64,000 nucleotides of DNA from Trichobilharzia szidati (taxonomy: Eukaryota; Platyhelminthes; Trematoda; Strigeidida; Schistosomatidae): NCBI GenBank assembly GCA_944472155.2, contig OX235271.1, positions 25,366,977 through 25,430,976 of the forward strand, read 5' to 3'. The position numbers were made by a program, and so were the translations under genes. Numbering within the stretch: position 1 is the first letter of the stretch; each line of letters opens with the position of its first letter. This document shows, piece after piece, positions 11,034 to 22,149 of this stretch. The notes beneath the pieces are model-generated. The model did not search any database. It was given only the letters and a program-made list of their open reading frames with translations, and had not been told where the DNA came from.

Positions 11034-11990
11034 ATTATTATATTATTGTATCCTTTAATTCCTACAGGAACATAGGGCTTCAGCCGTGCGTCTCCATTGC
11101 GTTCTCTTCTCTGCTAGAGTTTTCACCTGACTCCATGTCTGCCCACACGTTTTCATCTCCTCTTCACATCACCTCCTTCAAGTCACCCTCACCTCACCTT
11201 CGCACTGACGACCAACTCGCCGCTTCCCTTTCGGGTTCCACTCGAGCAATGGCTTGTCTAGTGATGTCACTTGATGGATTGTTTCCTCAGAGTATGGCCA
11301 GCCAATCCATGTCCATTTCTTCCTGCCTATTTGTTTCACAATCGGTTCCTGCTGAGTTGGTTCGCTCCCAGAGATCCCTCACTGCTGCTGATCTTTTTTC
11401 GCCGGCTGGCTATTTGATCTTGATTATTGAGCGAAGACAACTGTTAATGAAGGTCTGTGGTTTGTTGAGATGCTCTTTATGACGCGCCAAGTCTCTTATC
11501 CGTACAATGAGTAGCACTGACTTCACATTGGAGTTGAAAATCTCGATCTTATTTTGATGCTGAGTGCTGTTGACCTCCACACAGTCTTGAGAGTAGTGAA
11601 GCTTGTGTTGCTTTTCCGATTCTTGCTTTGATATCCTCGTCAGTTCCGTTCTCCTGTAGTTGAAACGATGCTTCCTAGGTAGGTAAAAGAGGTTGTTTCT
11701 TTCAGGTTCCTCCCATTTTTGATGATCGTTGTCTGTTGTTGTTGTTCTTGTCCAGGAATCTTCATCACCTCTGTTTTCTCTATGTTCACCTGAAGTCCCG
11801 CCTATCTATGATACTTCTTCTGCCAACTTGTTGCTTTTCGCTTGCATATCTTCCAGTTTGTAGGAAATCAGACATTTATCATCGGCGAAGTCTAGATCCT
11901 CCAAGCTTTTGTGTGAGTCCATTTTATGCTTGTTTCCTCATTGCCCGCTGTTTGTCGCATTATCCAGTCTACCGCTATTATTTTCCTTTG
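11034..11990 (-). mobile_element. RTE-like LINE, family A, 5'-truncated copy
   Basis: Minus strand copy running from the post-FADD region to the 3' end with an AATAATAATA tail at 11034. It includes the complements of the IGLQVNIEKTEV and TRISKQESEKQDKLSL blocks seen at 37.8 kb, and the WIGWPYSEETIHQV block. Frames are broken. Its 5' end abuts the 3' end of an RTE B copy at about 11990, suggesting insertion near that older tail. Confidence 0.75.
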
Positions 11991-12751
11991 GTTCCAAGGT
12001 GAACATAAGGTTTCATCAGCAAGTCTCCAGTTTGTTCTATTCGCCATACCTCTCTTCAGCTGGCACCACGAATACCACGATTACCCGATCTCCCTATACC
12101 TCCTTCGTACGCCGAACACCTTGTTTGTCATTCGGATTCCACTAGAGCGCCTGGCGTGCGATATTATTCGGCAGTCTCTTCAGAGTGTTTCCTATCCAAC
12201 TCCATTTCCTTTAGCATTTTTGTTGATCAATAGTTTCTTGGTTGATCTGTTTCCGGGATTTCTTGTTGATAATTATTTCTGGTCATTTGATATTCAGTAT
12301 GGAGCTAGAGAAGACAACTGCTGCTAAAGTCCCCAGTAGCCTGTTAGAAATGCTTTTGGCGACACGCACATCAACTTCTTAACCCACTTAAAAGAAGTGA
12401 CTGACTTAACATTGATGTCAAAAATCTGAATATCATTTCTTATACTGAGTGCAACTGGTTTTCACATCGATTTCAGGTTGATGGTCTGTTTTGATTTTCC
12501 AGTTCTGCCTTTGATATCCTGATCTGTTCCGCCTATAGCTGAAACGGTGCTGTTTTGGGAAGGTGAAGAAAGTGACGTTGTCCAAATTTATCCTACTGAT
12601 AGTGATTGGTGCTGGTTGTTGCTTGTTGGTAATTTTCATCATCTGCGTTTGTTCTCCACGTTTATTTGAATTCTTGTCTTCTTTACTTGCCCGTTCTGCC
12701 AAACTTTTGGTTTCCACCTACAAATCTTCGAGTTTTTGTGACATCAGATTT
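11991..12751 (-). mobile_element. RTE-like LINE, family B/C relative, 3' half
   Basis: This is the 3' half of an older RTE copy. Minus strand reading gives the block PITISRINLDNVTFFTF and a QLVGNFHH-like remnant of the Gln-rich linker, then the C-terminal domain. The coding frame is heavily damaged. The element is interrupted at 12752 by a hammerhead SINE pair and resumes at about 13400. Confidence 0.7.
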
Positions 12752-13399
12752 ATCCTAGTTTGGGACTCTTCAGCAGTACGCAACCACCAAGGTTCGAACC
12801 CAGGACCTTCTGCTTACAAGATGCGCTCGTAGACCATTGAGCCACTGGGACCCGATCCAATGGCCAGCCCATGAATTCTAACTTCTGCCAATTCGTGACA
12901 TAGCGCGACCATTTTGCAATGTCTTCTTCGATTAGTTACTGCCTCATCTTCAACCTGCTGTACCCTACTGGTCACGGCTTCCCACAAGAACCCCAGGTTA
13001 ACTGCCTGAATAGGGCCAGTCGTTAATGAGCATCAGATTAATTTTCAAGTATTGGTTTTGTAGGAAATTTGTTTCATTGTATGGAGGATTTCATCATGAG
13101 CTGACATCAGTTAGAGAACCACTGGAAAACCTACTGGGATTCTAGTGGGAAGCCGTGACCAGTAGGGTACAGCAGGTTGAAGATGAGGCAGTAACTAATC
13201 GAAGAAGACATTGCAAAATGGTCGCGCTATGTCACGAACTGGCAGAAGATGGAATCCACGGGCTGGCCATCGGATCGGGTCCCATTGGCTCAATAGTCTA
13301 CGAGCTCGCCTTGTAAGCAGAAGGTCCTGGGTTCGAACCTTGGTGGGTGCGTACTGTGAAGAGTCCCAAACTAGGATGAAACAGCTGTCCAGCACATCG
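12752..13399. repeat. Inverted pair of hammerhead-type SINEs inserted in an RTE
   Basis: Left unit 12752-12995 (minus) and right unit 13135-13399 (plus) are near-complementary over about 240 bp. Both include the tRNA-like head (GGTTCGAAC), the middle CCAGTAGGGTACAGCAGGTT block and a hammerhead segment. The roughly 140-bp centre holds more family sequence (ATCATGAGCTGACATCAGTT). Near-repeats acatcagatt (about 12743) and acatcggatt (about 13394) may be a mutated target-site duplication. Confidence 0.7.
13351..13390 (+). ncRNA. Hammerhead ribozyme relic
   Basis: CTG-TG-AAGAGTCCC-aaacta-GGATGAAACAGCTGTCC: the core carries a two-base insertion. Stem II and GAAA are kept. The partner at about 12748-12770 (minus) has an intact CTGAAGAG half but is cut before GAAA. 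Confidence 0.5.
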
Positions 13400-14345
13400 G
13401 ATTAATATTGTTTACGAATTTCATGTCTTCTAGAGTCGTTTGATCGGTCCAACGTATTCCTGTCTTCTCGTTCCCACCGTACAGTCTGTTGCGCGATCCA
13501 GTCAACCACAATTAGGAATATCATCAGTTATAGTTGGTAACCTTTCATAACTACTGTCTTTACTTCGCAGGTTTCTCTGGGTCTTCAGTTTTGGGTCACT
13601 TGACAAATGGTATTATATCATATAGATGTTGAATGACGTTGATAAGGATTTGTGCACTGCAATCCGTAGTATTGAAGTGGTTTCCAAATTACTTCCCGAT
13701 CAACGTTATTGAAGGCGTCTTTCGAAGACTATGAAGATGAGGTAGAGAATTTGACTGCCATTCAATGCTGCATTCGATGATGATGCTTGGGATTGATATT
13801 TGATCCGTACATGACTTGATTTTCCTGAATTTATCTCGTTCCGATGGACGGAGTTCTGCATCTAGTACATCTGTTTTATTCCTTTCAAGATGATGGAATC
13901 TTGTATTTTCCTGGATGTAAAGAAGAGTATTATTCCGCGGCAGTTCTTGCAGGTGCCTAAGTCACCCTTCTTTAATTGTTTGACAAGGTAGCCTTTCTTC
14001 CAATCAGTAGGTACTTTTTCTCCTCCACAACTCTCTGCGATGATGGAGTGAGCATAACTGCTAAGCTGGGCACTACTTTTTGGTAAGGTTAAATCAAAAC
14101 CTGTCATCCGTCCATCATGTTTTTTTCACCATTATTTCCAACCAGTCATGTAGAGAAGGTGTAGACTGCGTGATCAGGATACTTGGAGTGATGAAACTTG
14201 GTAGCTTGGGTCTGTCAGTGGCATATATGATCTCACTCTTTGCGATCTTCTAGCTCCATTAAGTCCTCATATTTTCCATGTTTCTATTCTTTCTCCCGTA
14301 TATTTTCAACCATTTTAGTCCCTTTTAGTTTTTTTCTACTCTTGT
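13400..14345 (-). mobile_element. RTE-like LINE, reverse transcriptase part, decayed
   Basis: This is the 5' continuation of the copy at 11991-12751. The minus frame at 13862-14107 gives VPTDWKKGYLVKQLKKGDLG and TCKNCRGIILF, the same block as VPTSWKKGYLVRLPKKGDLS in the 45.9 kb copy (fingers of an RTE reverse transcriptase). Multiple frameshifts are present. Confidence 0.7.
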
Positions 14346-14639
14346 TTCGTGAAGAGAGAGAGTGGCAAATTGAAATGCTGCAATTTTGTGCATAGTTCAA
14401 ATTTGAAACTCACTCAGTCAATCAATCAGTCAGTCATTGCTTGTTCTCATAGTTATTGTTTTGCCGTTTGTTTTTTCTGTAAAATTGTAAAGCTCGTTGG
14501 AAAAAGTACTGAATTTCAACCTACATTTAATCATCGATAAATATCAGCTATAAGGGACATTCGCTGAAATGTGACTTATTGGTTTGGGATGCCAATTCTT
14601 ATTCAGTGGGATCTGGTTTCAAGTCCTACTCCATCTACT

Positions 14640-15265
14640 CCTGACATAAAGCTGCTACCTTGACGTGGTGGTTGGGCTGTAACATCGCAATGACCCAACA
14701 AGCTATACTGGCTGGAACGTATGTTCCTGTAGGTCCTACCATACCAGAAAGGTTGTTTGGATAGCGGTTAGACAAAAATCAGTTGCCCAACCTAAAGCTA
14801 TGACTCAAAGTAAATCACAAAATATCATGCCGGATCGGTCAGGGCCCGGATTAACAACGACCGCACTTCCTGCTGCCGTGTAACAGGGTCGAAGTGATAA
14901 ATACGCTACTGAGACACACCAAATGAAAAAGAACAAACGAAAACAGGCCGCGTGTGACCGGCCTCAAGCAGTTGTCCTCTGGGCTCTGCGGTCACGCAAC
15001 CAACTTCCACGGTGTGGGCAGCCGGGAAGTAACAATCACCTTCACATTCCGAAATGCACGCGAAACCTCTCTAATCCTCACTCTCCTTTGTCTTCATCTT
15101 CATCTCTATTATCTTACCTTCCTTCTACTAATGCAACTCCTCTACTCGATGGCTCTCCACTTCCTCTTCACTCTGTGTGCACTGAAAATGACGGAAGCCA
15201 AAAAAACCACCTACTGCATTCTGACCAATTGAGCAGTCTCAACAGCGGCTAAACACACACACACA
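14640..15265 (+). mobile_element. Probable 5' region of an RTE-type LINE
   Basis: GC-richer than its surroundings, starting GCTGCTACCTTGACGTGGTG and containing a short open frame (14923-15252) rich in Ser/Leu. It lacks reverse transcriptase motifs. The opening resembles what I recall of the untranslated leader of schistosome SR2-type elements. This is recollection, not an alignment. It ends in an (AC) run at about 15253. Confidence 0.35.
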
Positions 15266-15279
15266 GGAAGTGTATATAG

Positions 15280-15660
15280 GTAACTAAGTCTTAAATAACT
15301 TGGGAAATGCTGAACACCAAAACAAGTTGTTCAAATTACCCTGTTATTTCATGTCACTTTCAGACAAAATTCGATTCAATGTGTTCGTATCATACAGTAG
15401 AAATTATTCACAACAATAGAATATAATTCCATACCAGATATGTCCCTTTGATACAACACACAGTGTATCCACCTAAAATATTTGTATTGTTGTATGTCAC
15501 ATAGAATAATCTTATCTAATATCGAGTTAGTGAGCATGTCTGTGGGTTGGGGAAATATTTTTCTTATTTGTATAAACGCTTTCATAGCGTTTAAACTGCT
15601 TCTAACCAAAATGACTGAAAAATAAACGAAAAAAAACAACTTTATATTGCAATGTAGACT
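15280..15660. other. No recognisable gene
   Basis: AT-rich. An 87-codon open frame on the minus strand (15376-15639) has no motif and no sensible splice context. Confidence 0.35.
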
Positions 15661-15679
15661 GTGTCAGGGACCAATATCA

Positions 15680-15900
15680 ACTGCAGGATGACTGTAAACA
15701 AAATAGGAACACTAGGCAGATGTTTCGTCCTACTTTACGGCTGTTCATCCATAACTCCGTCAGACATGGAACCCATGGCTTTTAGGTTATTAAGGCAGTA
15801 CGTCGAGTACTTAACGACTGTGTCGCAATTAAGTGATACGTGAATTCTAACTTCTAAGTATTTGCGGTATTGCGTTACAGCCACCTGGTACCATCCAGCA
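15680..15900 (-). repeat. Diverged hammerhead-type repeat
   Basis: At 15715-15745 the minus strand reads AGTAGGACGAAACATCTGCC, the 3' half of a hammerhead motif. The 5' half (ATGGATGAACAGCCG) has lost the CUGANGA core. Confidence 0.4.
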
Positions 15901-15999
15901 TCATCCGCTTCGCGCTGACACAGTGAAACCTACTAACCAAGAGTTCTTATTACTACTTCAGGATATTCATCATGTAGCGACTGATTAACTTGAGTGGTT

Positions 16000-16180
16000 G
16001 GTTGATCAGAGGGCTTGACTCATAGCCTAGACGGCTTGGGTTGGGTGCCTGTCAGAGTCAAAGGTATGTATCGTTGAAGAGCTCAAAACTAGTGTGAAAC
16101 AGCTGTCTAATCACCAGTGCTTTGTTTTCAGTGATCTTCTAACTGATTTCGGTTGCTAAAGACATCTCTGGTTAAATTAT
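16000..16180 (+). repeat. Hammerhead-type SINE, diverged
   Basis: At 16071-16109: TTGAAGAGCTC-aaaacta-GTGTGAAACAGCTGTC. Core base C3 reads T, and stem II is weakened. The downstream part GTGATCTTCTAACTGATTTC matches the family's 3' part. Confidence 0.5.
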
Positions 16181-16199
16181 TCAAAATCCCTACAAAAGT

Positions 16200-16727
16200 A
16201 AAAATCCGAACTAATTGTAGTTTAAAATTCACCCTATGCAAATAAATTTCTGGTTCGCAACTTAAAATTTCATGTTGAAATTTCGCCACAGTTCGCTTTG
16301 GAAACAGAAATGATTCAGATCAGAATATTTTTATCAGCTTGATATCATAAACAGCAACCAAAAAGTAAACATAAATGCGTGATGCCACATACTAATGAGT
16401 GAGTGAAATAAGTAGCTGCACACCGCTGACATTAACCAGTGGTGTTTCATAGAAAGATAGAAGTAATGAACTCTGCTCTAAGCAAGCGAAATGGCCATCT
16501 GGGCCTAGATCACTCCTGTCTGGCTAGCAAGCGATACTGCCTAGTGTGAACGATACCCAGTTACTCGTATAAGTTAATCAGTGGTATACAGTATCATGTA
16601 ATTTATAGTAGTTTGTTTTTATTGAGTAAAAATCGTTAGTTAGTATCAGTGCAAAAGCTTCACTTAACAGGTATGAGATACAGTGGATTCAGATGCTGGT
16701 CACCATCAGTCAAATGTCAGGAGTCTG
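16200..16727. other. No recognisable gene
   Basis: No coding signal and no repeat recognised, until the target-site duplication of the RTE B insertion at 16728. Confidence 0.35.
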
Positions 16728-17637
16728 TTCTTGGAGGTTAAATTATTATTATTATTGTTCCCTTGAGTTCCTAGTGGAACATAGGGCTTCAACTACACCT
16801 CTCCACTTGTTTCTGTCTTCTGCTGTACTTTTCACCTGCATCCATGTTATTACATGCTGTTTCAGTTCCTCTTCACATGATCTCCTCCATGTCACCGTTG
16901 GGCGTTCCACTCGAGCTATGACCTGACGCGCGATGTCACACAGCGATCTCCTCAGCGAGTGTCCAATCCATCTCCACTTTCTCCCGCATATTTGTTGACC
17001 GATTGGTTATTGTTTTGTTTGTTCCCATACTTTCTTGTTGGTGATTTTTTCCGGCCATCTAATTTTCAGTATAGAGTGAAGACAGTTGTTGATAAAGGTC
17101 TGCAACAGACTGTTGGAAATATTCTTTGTGACACACTGGCCAAGTTTCTGATCCGTACAGAAGAACTGATTGACTTGACGTTTGTATTGAAAATTCGAAT
17201 TTTGTTGTTGATGCTGAGTGAGTCACGAAGATTTCCAGATTGGTTTCAGGTTGATGAATGTGTTTCTCGCCTTCCCGATTCTCGCTCGATTTGACATCCT
17301 CGTCCGTTCCTCGTGTAGTTGAGACAACGCTCTATAGATAAGTGAATGCAGTAACCTCTTTCAAATCCCTCCCGTTGATGGTGATTGGCACTGGATGTTG
17401 TTGCTGCTGTTGTTGTTGTTGATTGGTTATTTTCATAACCTCCGTCTTGTCTATGTTCACCTGGAGTCCTGTCTTTGCTGCTTCTTCGACCAGTTTGTTA
17501 ATTTTCGCTTCTAAGTCTTCGATTTTGTGTGACATCAAACATAGATCATCCACGCGCGAAATCCAGGTCTTCTAGGTTCGTCACGTCGGTCCAGGATATC
17601 CCTGTCTTCTCGTTTCCCACTGTCTTCTTGGAGGTTA
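16728..17637 (-). mobile_element. RTE-like LINE, family B, 5'-truncated, with 13-bp TSD
   Basis: The repeat ttcttggaggtta occurs at 16728-16740 and 17625-17637 and bounds a minus-strand copy. The frame at 17332-17553 gives LCLMSHKIEDLEAKINKLVE, GLQVNIDKTEVMKIT, a run of eight Gln and PVPITINGRDLKEVTAFTYL. Upstream it reaches only the region of the FADD box, which is itself frameshifted. The C-terminal domain and 3' end with AATAATAAT tail are present but interrupted. An (AT) microsatellite follows directly at about 17636-17659. Confidence 0.85.
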
Positions 17638-17944
17638 TATATATATATATATATATATAGACAAACGGAGTCCTTTCTATTCAGTGGCTGGTATTCCTAT
17701 CAAAATGTTGGATCTCAAGGTGTAACAGCCCAGTGGATAATCCTATAGCAGTAAAACTCACAGTTTCTGGTCCACAGCATCCATAAGAGTACCATGACTC
17801 ACTGAGATTCCGATACGTTTCTACCCAGCAATTCACAAATAAGGAGAAATACGTTTGTCATATCACACCGCTAACCACCACTGATCATATATGTAAAAAG
17901 GAATTAATTAAATTGTAGTAATAATAATTAATTAGTTAAATATA

Positions 17945-18115
17945 TTGGTGGTTTAGTGGTACAGTGCTCGCTAACCATGCACGTGGCACAGGTTCGGTAC
18001 TCGGTTGACGCACTATCCTGAACACTATGAACAAGGGAAATTTAGGTATGAGGCTAGAGATCCAGCCGTGTGCAGCAAAATACCACCATCGCTACATAAA
18101 ATTCAAAGCATTGGT
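17945..18115 (+). mobile_element. tRNA-related SINE, degenerate
   Basis: Head ATTGGTGGTTTAGTGGTACA with a weak B box (CAGGTTCGGTACTC), then TTTAGGTATGAGGCTAGAGA from the body. The tail is missing. Confidence 0.55.
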
Positions 18116-18376
18116 TTGAAAACAGAACTCAAATAATTGGTTTAAACCTCTACGAATTGTTCACCTAGAGTCCTTAATTAGTTGGTGGGACGGTTCTAAT
18201 GCTCAATAATTACCTCCTCCCCCTATTGTTCACTAGTGACTAACAGGACAGAGTTTTCTGAAAGTCCAGTGGGAAGTCGTGACCAGTAGGTTTCACCAAG
18301 TTAGATGTGAAGATCGACATTGACCGTTGACAGCAAGCTATTCGGGCTCACAAATGACCTCTTGTAGGAGCATACC

Positions 18377-19545
18377 AGTGTTCAGTCAAAGTATCTATAG
18401 TATACGAACAGCTCAGTGATAACGCTTGTGACTGTAGCACTGGGTGACACGGCTCCATATCCCATGTGGGGGGATACAAGTTCCTTCAAGGCTGCAGAAA
18501 CACCATGCTTGACTAGTGAGTACCAACAACCATGAAACCTGAGTCATGGTAGAGCTTCCTGACGACTGCCACCAAACATCTAGTAACAATAATTCAGAGT
18601 ACACCACTATGGCCAGGCACCTACCATAGTGACCACACTGCAAACTACAATGACAGATTTCGATAAAGAAAGGAAGACAAAATTTACAGTATAAAATGAT
18701 ATCATTCTATTTCACCGGTTCTCATCAGCTGCAGACTACCTGAAATTACAATGGTTATATGGATGATAATAATATACTTTAATGTTTAAGTGGTAGTAGA
18801 GAAGAAATACTATAAAACTGACGCATCCAAAATGAAAGCATTACAATTTTCAGTTTGATTTTTCATCATGAATTCATACGCTCTTGAAGTTGAAAAGGGT
18901 GAGGGGTAAGATCGAAAACAGAAAAAATTAATTAACAGAACAATGTTAGCTTGTAGGTCCACACAGCAACTCAAAAAACAAAAGCGGTTACAGTTTATGC
19001 GATTAAGATTTGTTCAGTGAGTTGAGATCACTGAATTAGATGACTAATTAATGTAATCAAAATAGCAATGGAACAATTTAAAGCAGACTTATGCATACAG
19101 AAAGAGAGTGTGACTAACCATTCACTGCCTTGGTAACTGAATTTTGATTTCGATTACATTAATTAGTCATTTAATACAGTGATCTCAACTCACTGAACAA
19201 ATCTTAATCTCATAAACTGTAACCGCTTTTGTTTTTTGAGTTGCTATGTGAACCTACAAGCTAACACTGTTCTGTTAATTAATTTTTTCTGTTTTCTTCT
19301 CTACTACCACTCAAACATTAAAGTATCTTATTATCATCTATATAACCATTGTAATTTCAGGTAGTCTGCAGCTGATGAGAACCTGTGAAATAGAATGATA
19401 TCATTTTATACTACAAATTTCGTCTTCCTTTCTTTATCGAAATTTATCAAAGGTACCAAATGTATGAAGTGCAGCTGTCTGTACCAAAACAAAGGATTAG
19501 GTACATGACACTAGTCACTTACCACCTAGTGTTCAGTCAAAGTAT
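18377..19545. mobile_element. Unnamed inverted-repeat (foldback) element with 18-bp flanking direct repeats
   Basis: The sequence agtgttcagtcaaagtat occurs exactly at 18377-18394 and 19528-19545. Between them lies a large imperfect inverted repeat: left arm 18657-18804 plus 18914-19063, right arm 19141-19444, loop about 77 bp. The left arm holds 109 extra bases (18805-18913) absent from the right arm. No transposase can be seen. The part 18410-18560 resembles the start of Sm-alpha-like repeats (CAGTGATAACGCTTGTGACT). It could be a non-autonomous foldback transposon or an inverted duplication. Confidence 0.6.
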
Positions 19546-19549
19546 ATAT

Positions 19550-19985
19550 TAACATAGAAGGACAAAATGAATTAAATATATTTTTCTTATGAACTAATAT
19601 TAAAAAGAAGCACTTTAATGCAATGGGAGAACAAGTGGATTTAAAGCAAGCATGACATGAAGAATTATTTGATAAAACAGAAAATCGAACATCTGAATGA
19701 AGTTACTTTTATCAAACAGATAGGATGGATGTATAGACAGATAGTAAGCAGACAAAAAACATATTGATGTAGAGACACATTGATGTGCATGTTGCCTGAA
19801 TTAATAGTACATTAATTAAATTCGGTCGATTACTTGATGACTGAAATAAGATTTCAAAATGTCTTGAGAAGAAGAAAAAGAAGAAGAAACAAAGGATTAA
19901 TGAAGTTATACAATCAAAAAGAAGGATTTACCTGACAATATTTTATTTATGATGTAAAACCTACTAACCATGATCTGCTATGTAT
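19550..19985. other. No gene; purine-rich simple sequence
   Basis: It contains an (AAG)-type run at about 19864-19890. Nothing else is recognisable. Confidence 0.35.
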
Positions 19986-19989
19986 GATA

Positions 19990-20345
19990 TTAATACATGC
20001 GTACAACTTGGGCAATGTAGTAGTAAGTAATTCCATATTAGTTTGTTTATTTGATGTATCACAGCCAGTGAAACAGTATTATTATTCACTGGATGACGTT
20101 TCGAACAAAATTTATTTTTCATAATCATATCAATTGTAATCACACGACTTCGAAACTTGAGTTTGATAGCTTTCTTTGTCCTCTCCTATTTGTCTACTAC
20201 CCCTACGACAACTACAAGAAGACAAAGAAAACTATCAAACTCAAGTTTCGAAGTCGTGTGATTACAATTGATATGATTATGGAAAATAAATTATGTTCGA
20301 AACGTCATCCGGTAAATAATACTGTTTCACTATGTGACACATCTA
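19990..20345. repeat. Penelope-like element ends in inverted orientation (about 140-bp arms)
   Basis: 20058-20185 is a PLE 3' end on the minus strand and 20217-20345 a near-complementary PLE 3' end on the plus strand, with about 30 bp between. Each carries the motif CGAAACGTCATCC (as complement on the left). The left flank includes the family's outermost part (acttgggcaatgtagtagta). This is the head-to-head terminal arrangement known for PLEs. Confidence 0.7.
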
Positions 20346-21140
20346 ATTCAGCATGGATCCAAAAAGCTCGAGCTGCTTTCGCTAACTTACACCGTCTCTG
20401 GTGTAGGCGTGACATCCGGCTATCAACCAAGGGACGTGTGTACTGCTCAGCAGTTCGCTCCGTCCTCCTCTATGGAGGTGAGACGTGGCCATTGAGAGCG
20501 GAAGTCATGAAGAGATTGTCTGTTTTTGACCACAGATGTTTACGATCTCTTTATCGCGTTAGGTGGTATAATAAGGTAAGTAATGTTGACGTTAGGCGTA
20601 GAGTGTTGGGCAAAGAGGGAAGATCAATCGAAGAGGCTATAAGGTTACATAGATTTAGATGGCTAGGTCACGTGCTGCATATGCCTAAGCATCGCCTCCC
20701 CCGACGGACGGGCATTACTAGCTGATATAGGTGCAGGTTGGTTGGGAAAGAGTAAGTGGTGGCCAAACAAAAACATGGCCTCATCAATCCATGAAATCCT
20801 TGACAGTTAAACTGACTCAGTCAGGTAGGGAGATGCAGACTTCCGGGTTGGGGCCCGCTCTCGGGACTCTAAGAATCAATGGCTGGAGACAATAAGTGAC
20901 ATGGCTCAAAATCGTTGTCAATGGCTTATGCAGATGTATTCAGTCTGTGTAATCTTTCATATTCCTTTCTACCATTACTCATTCTGTTTCACTCTTATAC
21001 TTGTCAAAACTCTATTGATTCTCTTCACTCATTTTCTTGTCTACGTTTGTGTGCTCTTTGGAACGTGGCAACTCGAACTGGTGCACTTCGGTGCGAAGTT
21101 CTATGTTGAATCCAGACAGACAGACAGATACATCTTATAA
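20346..21140 (+). mobile_element. RTE family D (SR2-like) 3' fragment
   Basis: The frame to 20725 reads KARAAFANLHRLWCRRDIRL, STKGRVYCSAVRSVLLYGGE and HRFRWLGHVLHMPKHRLPRR, the C-terminal domain of RTE-clade ORFs. A frameshift follows at about 20700, after which the 3' untranslated part (ATGGCTCAAAATCGTTGTCA) and an (ACAG) tail at about 21115-21130 follow. It joins directly to a PLE end on the left. Confidence 0.8.
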
Positions 21141-21149
21141 ACAAACTAA

Positions 21150-21780
21150 TATATATAATATTATAAGTAGGAGGCTTATGCACCGTGGAATAGATTGATT
21201 CATGACAGTAAAATAGTAATGAACGCTTACAAACTCAAAGGTGTAAGTTTTTTTATTTTGAGATTAGGAAATTCTAACAGTTGAGTGAGATCACAGACAA
21301 TAACTTCGTTTCAAATATTGCCAGAACTTAAACCTATCAGATTATGGGATTTATGGAAAGTTGGAGTAATTTTAATCCCAACAGTCAGATTTCGTTATGA
21401 ATCAACATCATCACTTAGAGAAATCACTGATAATCAAGAAGCAATAGACATCTACTTTTCCCAGTTCGGGACTCCCACTCACCACCCATCAGGTATCGAT
21501 TCTCGAACGTTCAGGTTACGAGGCCAAGTTTGTTGACCATTCAGTTACTTAGACTAGATAGAATTCAGTGACCCACCAATGCTTTGTTAATGCATGGTAT
21601 AGCACTACCCCCCAACTAAAGGCTTCAGTTAGCATTCACTTAGCCTTGACATGGCAGACCACACTGGTCACTACTTATTACTATACCATTAGGACTGGAT
21701 GTTCATCCAAGATATTTGTGAGAGTAGCGCTATATCGCAGACTGACAGTGTTAGAACTCATGGACCCTTGAACTCCAGCC
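21150..21780. other. No recognisable gene; start of a diverged hammerhead repeat near the end
   Basis: Open frames at 21285-21536 and 21568-21771 lack motifs. The latter part (about 21590-21780) may be the diverged 5' half of the hammerhead repeat that follows. Confidence 0.3.
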
Positions 21781-21935
21781 CCATAAGCTTAGTATCATAA
21801 ACTGAAGGTCCCTAGTTCGATTCCTAGTGAGATCACTGGTACGCACCACTGAAGAGTCCCCACCTAAGAAGAAACAGCTAACTGTCCAGTGCTCCCTGGT
21901 TTTCCCTAATCTCTATAGCCGATCACACAGTGTTG
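21781..21935 (+). repeat. Hammerhead-type SINE with both core halves intact
   Basis: A tRNA-like head (CCTAGTTCGATTCC) precedes 21847-21888, where CACTGAAGAGTCC and GAAACAG are both kept. The 3' strand of stem II has changed (AAGAA instead of GGAC), so folding is doubtful. Confidence 0.55.
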
Positions 21936-21949
21936 TCCAGTTAAATTAA

Positions 21950-22060
21950 CTGATGACGTTTCGAGCACAAACTATTGCTCATAATCATATCAAGTTACTG
22001 ACACAACTTTTTTCTTTCATTTATATACATGTGTGGAATCGATTAGATATTGGAATAAAA
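21950..22060 (-). mobile_element. Penelope-like element 3' end
   Basis: The complement carries the full terminal motif: CTTGATATGATTATGAGC, a loop, then TGCTCGAAACGTCATCAG (21950-21993). No coding part is attached. Confidence 0.6.
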
Positions 22061-22149
22061 TTCAATATGAGATAATGTACATTCAGAAATAATAATACGA
22101 GTTTTATTGATCAATTACAATTCGATTGGAAAAAGGACGAGTGTTTCTA

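Noticed and set aside
15253..15264. CRISPR array or regular spacer repeat
   Set aside because: Only a dinucleotide run; there is no repeat-spacer structure anywhere, and the sequence is clearly animal.
14640..15265. GC-rich promoter or CpG-island-like start of a host gene
   Set aside because: The composition and the CTACCTTGACGTGGTGG opening look more like a LINE leader, and no exon with splice sites follows. Kept only as a low-confidence LINE feature.
21950..21970. CTGATGACGTTTCGAGCAC on the plus strand as a canonical hammerhead core
   Set aside because: On this strand no GAAA follows the stem. The string is the complement of the GAAACGTCATCAG end of the PLE motif, which is described on the minus strand instead.
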